A DNA stretch of 18,635 bases from CAZABC01 sp964483405 (GTDB lineage: Bacteria > Chloroflexota > Limnocylindria > Limnocylindrales > CSP1-4): contig CAZABC010000042.1 in the NCBI GenBank assembly GCA_964483405.1, positions 1 through 18,635 of the forward strand, written 5' to 3'. Below, piece after piece: positions 14,865 to 18,635 of this stretch. The notes under the pieces are model-generated. The model had not been told where the DNA came from. It ran no database searches and worked only from the letters and a program-made list of their open reading frames with translations. A program made the position numbers and the translations under genes. The number at the start of each line of letters is the position of its first letter. The stretch's first letter is position 1.

Positions 14865-16292
14865 CTAGGCGGACGCGGGCGGGGCCGTGGCCCCTCCGTC
14901 AGCCGGCGCCGGCTGCACCCGCGTCGCCGCGTCGCCGAGCGTCGGCAGCGGTCGGGGCTTGAGCGGCACGGGCTCCACGCGCCCGGTTTCGTCCACTCCT
15001 TCGATCCAGCGCGTCCGGACGAAGGCGTCGACGACCTCGGGGTCGAACTGGATGCCGGAGAACTTGCGGAGCTCGGCCAACGCCTGGGCGGCCGTGAGCG
15101 GCGTCATCCGGTAGGGCCGGGCGGCCGTCATCGCCTCGAACGCGTCGGCGACGTGGAGGATCCGGGCGAGCTTGGGGATCTCGTCGCCGATCAGCCGGTC
15201 CGGGTAGCCCGAGCCGTTGTACCACTCGTGGTGGTGGCGGATGATCGGCAGCTCCGGCGCCAGCTTCTGGACCGGCGCGATGATCTCGGCGCCCTTCACC
15301 GGGTGCGAGTTCATGATCATCCGCTCCTCGCGGGTCAGGCGCTCCTGCTTGAGCAGGACGTTGTCGGGCACGCCGATCTTGCCGACGTCGTGGAGCAGCC
15401 CGCCCCACTCGAGCGCCTGGAGCTCGGCCTCGCCGACCCGCATCTGGCGGCCGATGTCGATCGCGATCTGCTTCACCCGCTGGCTGTGCTGGCTCGTGAA
15501 CGGATCGCGCTTGTCGACCGCCTCCGCGAGCGCGCCGATCGTCTGGGTGAACATGTCCCGCATCTCGGTCAGCTGCTGGTACATCACCCGGGTGACGTAG
15601 AGCGGCATCGCGAAGAGCAGCGTCGCCCACCACCCGGAGCCGTCGGGCAGCGAGTAGACCCGCGACATCAGCCAGCCGAGCGGCACCATCGCGAACAGGT
15701 TCGTCAGGTACGACCGCGTGTCGCCGACCAGGACCACCCGAAGGTCGACGCCGTCGCGCAGCGCCACGCCCAGCGACGCGATGAACACGTTCAGCATGAA
15801 GAACAGCGACGCGCCGACCATGGTCGCGGCAAGTACCACAACCGGGTCGTCGGACTGTCCGCGAAGTCCTTCAAGCACCAATCCGCCGATGACGGCCGGG
15901 AAGGTCAGGCCGGCGTGATTGGCGAGCGTGCCGTACCAGGGGACTCTGCCGCGCACTTCGCGCAACTCGGTCGTTCCCAGAGCGGCAACCCACCCCGCCG
16001 CGACCGGCCCACCGAGGACCATCGACGCGACGATAGGCGCGATTGATACCGAGACAACAGAGCCGCGAGCCATGCGCACTGGCAGGGCGGATGCGAACAG
16101 GGTGATGATCACCCAGAACGTCAGGCCAAGCAGAGCGGCCGCAGGCTGCATGGAGCCCGGCACGATCGAGATGTCCGGTCGCATCCCAAGTACGTAGCCG
16201 TCTACATCGGAAAGCGCAAGGCTCGTGACCACCAGCGCAAGTGCGCTGACGGACACGAGCCCAGCTACGTAGACCTTGAGAGAGTTCGGCAT
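14865..16292 (-). CDS. Membrane HD-GYP domain c-di-GMP phosphodiesterase
   Basis: This 475-aa protein (480 aa if the GTG at 16307 is used) has about six to seven N-terminal transmembrane helices (to about residue 240) and a C-terminal HD-GYP domain. In numbering from GTG 16307, the metal/catalytic residues are all present: H274 (TSQHSQRV), H306-D307 in LLHDVGK, H335 (MNSHPVKGAE), the HHHE block at 358-361, NGSGYP at 364-369, and D388 in HVADAFEAMTAARPYR. It should hydrolyse cyclic di-GMP in response to a membrane signal. ATG 16292 is preferred because AGGG lies 5 nt upstream. The DUF5317-MFS gene follows 3 nt after its stop. Codon usage changes sharply near residue 157: the N-terminal part is A/T-richer than the rest. 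The C-terminal 40 residues are Pro/Ala-rich and unstructured. Confidence 0.88.
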   Translation of the reverse strand: MPNSLKVYVAGLVSVSALALVVTSLALSDVDGYVLGMRPDISIVPGSMQPAAALLGLTFWVIITLFASALPVRMARGSVVSVSIAPIVASMVLGGPVAAGWVAALGTTELREVRGRVPWYGTLANHAGLTFPAVIGGLVLEGLRGQSDDPVVVLAATMVGASLFFMLNVFIASLGVALRDGVDLRVVLVGDTRSYLTNLFAMVPLGWLMSRVYSLPDGSGWWATLLFAMPLYVTRVMYQQLTEMRDMFTQTIGALAEAVDKRDPFTSQHSQRVKQIAIDIGRQMRVGEAELQALEWGGLLHDVGKIGVPDNVLLKQERLTREERMIMNSHPVKGAEIIAPVQKLAPELPIIRHHHEWYNGSGYPDRLIGDEIPKLARILHVADAFEAMTAARPYRMTPLTAAQALAELRKFSGIQFDPEVVDAFVRTRWIEGVDETGRVEPVPLKPRPLPTLGDAATRVQPAPADGGATAPPASA

Positions 16293-16366
16293 ACCTACCC
16301 TAGCCACACCTTGCCAGCAGCGACTTTACGTCCGGCGGGTCCGGCGTGGGTATGGGACTAAGGTAC

Positions 16367-16456
16367 CTAGAAACCTCTCAGGGATGCGCCACCGGCGAGC
16401 ACGACTGCTCCGACGGCGGCGAGAGCCGTTAGGAGCCTGAGCAGGCGATCCTTCAT
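16367..16456 (-). CDS. 29-aa hydrophobic micropeptide (unknown)
   Basis: An ATG at 16456 opens a 29-codon frame ending in TAG: a basic N-terminus (MKDRLLRLL), a hydrophobic core (TALAAVGAVVLAGG) and a short polar tail (ASLRGF). This is the shape of a secretion signal or single short membrane anchor. AGAGAG lies 8 nt upstream as a moderate ribosome site; an in-frame GTG at 16465 would add three residues. It lies between a TPR-containing SARP-type regulator and the HD-GYP gene on the same strand, 74 bp before the latter. It could be a small membrane regulator, a secreted peptide precursor whose C-terminus (about SLRGF) is released, or a leader peptide. A chance frame is not excluded, but the charge and hydrophobicity pattern argue for coding. 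Confidence 0.5.
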   Translation of the reverse strand: MKDRLLRLLTALAAVGAVVLAGGASLRGF

Positions 16457-16481
16457 CGGATGCACTCTCTGCTTACAGGTC

Positions 16482-16514
16482 CTACCAAGCCTTGGTGCCG
16501 GCTTCCGGGCTCAC
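16482..16514 (-). CDS. 10-codon micro-ORF behind a perfect Shine-Dalgarno
   Basis: GTG at 16514 is preceded by AAGGAGG (16528-16522) with a 7-nt spacer, the strongest ribosome site seen in the window. It opens a ten-codon frame reading MSPEAGTKAW that ends in TAG 25 nt before the 29-aa micropeptide. The last codons fall in the inverted repeat ACCAAG-G-CTTGGT (16496-16484), so translation would alter RNA folding there. Its size suits a leader peptide or upstream ORF coupling translation to the next frame. An in-frame GTG further upstream (a 23-aa version) has no comparable ribosome site. Confidence 0.4.
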   Translation of the reverse strand: MSPEAGTKAW

Positions 16515-16556
16515 GCTCGATCCTCCTTGCGGCCTCCGAGTCCCTAGAGACACGGA

Positions 16557-16585
16557 AACCGACCTGACTCTGGGGTCGGTCGGTT
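16557..16585. repeat. Hairpin AACCGACC/GGTCGGTT in leader
   Basis: AACCGACC at 16557-16564 and GGTCGGTT at 16578-16585 form an 8-bp stem with a 13-nt loop. Read on the minus strand it is followed by TTTCC, giving a weak terminator-like look. It lies in the leader upstream of the micro-ORFs and could be an attenuator, or a terminator of the regulator transcript. Confidence 0.45.
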
Positions 16586-16599
16586 GCACTACTCGCTCA

Positions 16600-16631
16600 G
16601 CCCCACCCTAAGTGCCCATTTCAGGTGGGGC
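16600..16631. repeat. Hairpin GCCCCACC/GGTGGGGC in leader
   Basis: A perfect 8-bp inverted repeat (16600-16607 with 16624-16631) with a 16-nt loop and no T tract on either side. A 6-bp outer pairing, CTCGCT (16592-16597) with AGCGAG (16677-16682), could enclose it, which suggests a structured RNA rather than a simple terminator. Confidence 0.5.
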
Positions 16632-16689
16632 GTCGGCGCGTCCGAGCGTTGGTTGTGCTCCTGGTACCGAGGTACTAGCGAGCGGCCGG

Positions 16690-16719
16690 ACTATATGGAC
16701 GGCGGACTAGCTCGGTCAA
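16690..16719 (-). promoter_or_regulatory. Sigma70-like promoter TTGACC-18-TATAGT
   Basis: On the minus strand TTGACC (16719-16714) and TATAGT (16695-16690) are separated by 18 nt, the only well-formed -35/-10 pair seen in the window. It begins 10 bp after the stop of the SARP-type regulator. Transcription from about 16683 would give a leader of roughly 170 nt before the 10-codon ORF and 227 nt before the micropeptide, and would continue into the HD-GYP operon. The stretch 16515-16689 holds no gene, only the hairpins listed. Confidence 0.55.
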
Positions 16720-16728
16720 TACGGCACC

Positions 16729-18635
16729 TTACCTATCCGCACTCGGCTCGAACGCGGTTCTCGCGATTGGGGGCGCGTCCTCCCCGTACTCGCGCTGGAG
16801 CATCGATGCGTACGCGGTGTAGCGCTCCGCGGCAGCGGCGTGAGTGCCGGCTGCCCTGGAGAGCCTGACAACCAGGAGCTGAAGTGCCTCCGTGGCACGG
16901 TCCACGTCGCCGGCCCGACGTGCAACATCAAGAGCTCGCCCGAAGTCGCCGCTCGTGGCGGCTCGGTTCACCTCACGCTCGATTACCTCCAGGAATGAGG
17001 AGTGAAGCCAGTCGCGGTAGTCGGCCGCCCAGTCGTCGTACTCGAAGTCAAGCGCGAAGCGGGCGTGATACGCGCCCAACAGTTCGTCTGCCGGCTCCGA
17101 GGCGGGATTGGTGGGGCTCGGAGTCACTCGTCGGAGGATGTCGCGACATGCCCCGCTCTGGGTAGTGATTAGGCCCGCATCTAGCCAGAGGATCTCAGCG
17201 TCGAAGTTCACGTAGCCGGGCGACGTGTCGTCGCTATAGGCTGGCTCAAAGACTCGTCGCAGGAAGTACAGCGTCTGGTTCATCGAGTTGACGGCGTCAT
17301 GCGGGTCGAGGTCCGGCCACAGCGCCTCAAGCACCTGCTCCCGCGTTGCCGCCATCTGTGGCCGTGAGGCCAGAAAGATCAGCATCGACAGCACCTTGCG
17401 GCGAACCGATGCCCCGTCGATCCGAGTGTCGCCTATCCAGATGACGACCCGCCCGAGATCCTCGATGTGGATGTGCGGTGCGAGCCGTCGCGCCAGACCG
17501 CGCCCAAGCCCGGAGAGGCCACTCACTCGACGGTGGCGGCGAGCGAACCGACGCAACAGTGCGATGTCCTGCGTTTCGCCGATCTCGTCCAGAAGTCCCG
17601 CCGCAACTCGCTCAGCCGAGTGGCCGCTGGCAACGAGATCACGAAGCAGTGGCCTCCATCGCTGAGGGCGACGCGCAATCTCATCGTGAAGGGGACTCCC
17701 GACTGAGGTGTCGAGGCTGCTCAAGTGCGGCGCCAAATCCTCGGCCAACATCGAAACGACGGCGGGATCCTCTCGGAGAGTCGCGTCGCTGACGGCTGCG
17801 GCCGAGTCTCGGCCCCGGGCGGCCGCCTCCGCCAGTGCGACGTACCTACCCCAGATTGGCGTTCCTTGGCGGCCCGCTTGGCTGAGCGCTTGCCGGACCT
17901 TGTCGATGGCCGTCCCGTCACTCGCCCGAGTGGCTGCACGTGCGCGAACGGCAAGCGCACGCGCGAGCTGGCCTGTCGATGCGAATGCACCGTCCGCTGC
18001 AATCGAGTCGACATGAGCCAGCGCGTCGTGCGGGTGTCCGACTCGCAGTTCGAAGTCCGCGGCTGCCGCACGCCACGCGGTATGAAGGCTCGCGCTCGCA
18101 GGCGACGTCTCGCCGGCCGCTGCGAGCAGTGACCGAGCGCGCTCGGCGTCCCCATACCAGGTGTGTAATTCCGCGGCCTCCGTCTGTACTTCCGTCCGGG
18201 TCAAGCCATGACCTACGGTCAGCGCCTCAGCGATGAGTACATCTGCACGGTCCAACTCGCCGAGATGCGCATGTGCCCAAGCAGCGGTCACGCACGCTGA
18301 TGCTCGCTCCGGTTGCCCGCCGCGCTCCCCGAAGTGATTGAGGGCACGGTGGGCGTACTCGAGGGAGAGACGGGCTTGCCCCTGGCTCTTGTAGGCGACC
18401 GCGATGTTGAGACTCGTGATCGCCGCGTAGTGCGTCTGTCCGAGACGCTCTTGGGTTGCCAGCAGACGAGTCATGTGCCCGATGAATTCAGTGCTGTCAC
18501 CCTCAAACCCGGAGGAGATCAGTCGCCGTATCGCGCGGGCGATTTCGCTGTCCACGTCGGGCTCACCTACGGGAATGCTGGCCGACGCGAGGGCGATGTC
18601 GCCGGACATGAAGGCGACCGAGGCGAGGTTGGCGC
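16729..18635 (-). CDS. TPR/BTAD (SARP-type) transcriptional regulator, N-terminus missing
   Basis: 634 residues are visible and the frame stays open to the window edge; an internal ATG at 18609 is probably not the start. Numbering from that ATG, residues about 1-370 are alpha-helical, Ala-rich TPR-like repeats. About 385-465 is an OmpR/SARP-type winged helix (LSMLIFLASRPQMAATREQV, then EALWPDLDPHDAVNSMNQTL and LYFLRRVF). About 475-620 is the bacterial transcriptional activator (BTAD) domain with LDAGL, LGAYHARFALDFEYDDWAADYRDWL and the RYTAYASMLQREYGEDAP ending. The DNA-binding part is C-terminal, reversing the usual SARP order. Such proteins often carry an N-terminal MalT/STAND-like ATPase, which would lie beyond the window. 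Codon use is more relaxed than in the glycan genes. A promoter follows 10 bp after the stop. Confidence 0.85.
   Translation of the reverse strand, partial: ANLASVAFMSGDIALASASIPVGEPDVDSEIARAIRRLISSGFEGDSTEFIGHMTRLLATQERLGQTHYAAITSLNIAVAYKSQGQARLSLEYAHRALNHFGERGGQPERASACVTAAWAHAHLGELDRADVLIAEALTVGHGLTRTEVQTEAAELHTWYGDAERARSLLAAAGETSPASASLHTAWRAAAADFELRVGHPHDALAHVDSIAADGAFASTGQLARALAVRARAATRASDGTAIDKVRQALSQAGRQGTPIWGRYVALAEAAARGRDSAAAVSDATLREDPAVVSMLAEDLAPHLSSLDTSVGSPLHDEIARRPQRWRPLLRDLVASGHSAERVAAGLLDEIGETQDIALLRRFARRHRRVSGLSGLGRGLARRLAPHIHIEDLGRVVIWIGDTRIDGASVRRKVLSMLIFLASRPQMAATREQVLEALWPDLDPHDAVNSMNQTLYFLRRVFEPAYSDDTSPGYVNFDAEILWLDAGLITTQSGACRDILRRVTPSPTNPASEPADELLGAYHARFALDFEYDDWAADYRDWLHSSFLEVIEREVNRAATSGDFGRALDVARRAGDVDRATEALQLLVVRLSRAAGTHAAAAERYTAYASMLQREYGEDAPPIARTAFEPSADR

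Noticed and set aside
16361..16368. AGGTACCT palindrome, with another GGTACC at 16663
   Set aside because: These are short palindromes with no consistent spacing or symmetry beyond 8 bp, so chance is adequate.
16457..16728. c-di-GMP-I (GEMM), cobalamin riboswitch or small SRP RNA
   Set aside because: The conserved cores of these RNAs are not present by eye. CCGGAAG near 16501-16507 (minus strand) superficially recalls the SRP tetraloop region but lacks its flanks.
16584..16868. Plus-strand 94-codon frame in the intergenic region
   Set aside because: It has no ribosome site and an Arg-rich composition, and it runs antisense into the end of the BTAD regulator. The minus-strand promoter and leader explain the region better.
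1..18635. tRNA, rRNA, CRISPR arrays, insertion sequences, phage genes, toxin-antitoxin or defence genes
   Set aside because: No tRNA arm consensus, spaced direct repeats, transposase or integrase motifs, or defence domains were seen on either strand.

Overview
The window is very high in G+C and densely coded, with near-saturated G/C third codon positions up to about position 15,830. It reads like a scaffold from an uncultivated high-GC bacterium. The SARP/BTAD regulator, the DUF5317 domain, the many GT87 proteins, and the pattern of a -10 box abutting the start codon suggest Chloroflexota (Limnocylindria/Ellin6529-like) or deep Actinobacteria. That placement is inference. Two runs of exactly 100 N (4496-4595 and 7710-7809) are scaffold gaps of nominal length, and both interrupt genes.

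Positions 57-10220 form a surface-glycoconjugate island. Two modules each pair a polyprenyl-phosphate-type GT2 sugar transferase with an integral-membrane GT87 transferase: GT2 57-887 with GT87 880-2034, and GT87 7608-8472 (split by a gap) with GT2 8495-9226. Around them lie a third GT87 (4888-5961, minus strand), a GT4 glycosyltransferase (3297 into the gap), a FemAB/CelD-like GNAT acyltransferase (2084-3295), a large uncharacterised GT-C-like membrane protein (6073-7611) and an extended-SDR nucleotide-sugar epimerase/dehydratase (9249-10220). A plausible reading is that GT2 enzymes load sugars onto polyprenyl phosphate in the cytoplasm, GT87 enzymes use those donors outside the membrane, and GT4, SDR, GNAT and the nearby PIG-L deacetylase supply or decorate the sugars.

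Positions 10222-12667 (minus strand) carry a PIG-L deacetylase, a protein-L-isoaspartate methyltransferase, and a one-pass membrane protein with an acidic N-terminus and an Ala/Ser/Pro-repeat tail.

Positions 12804-18635 (minus strand) hold a regulatory and signalling block. In transcription order it contains a TPR-wHTH-BTAD regulator (truncated by the window edge), a sigma70-like promoter with a long hairpin-rich leader, a 10-codon micro-ORF behind a perfect Shine-Dalgarno, a 29-aa hydrophobic peptide gene, a membrane HD-GYP phosphodiesterase, and a DUF5317-MFS fusion. This is the most unusual part of the window. From about 15,830 upward codon and base usage is clearly more relaxed, and the change falls inside the HD-GYP gene.

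Seven starts that are not inside an operon (57, 2084, 5961, 6073, 8495, 11295, 12012) have a TANNNT hexamer exactly 6 or 8 nt upstream and no clear Shine-Dalgarno. This indicates leaderless transcription, and it was used to choose several start codons.
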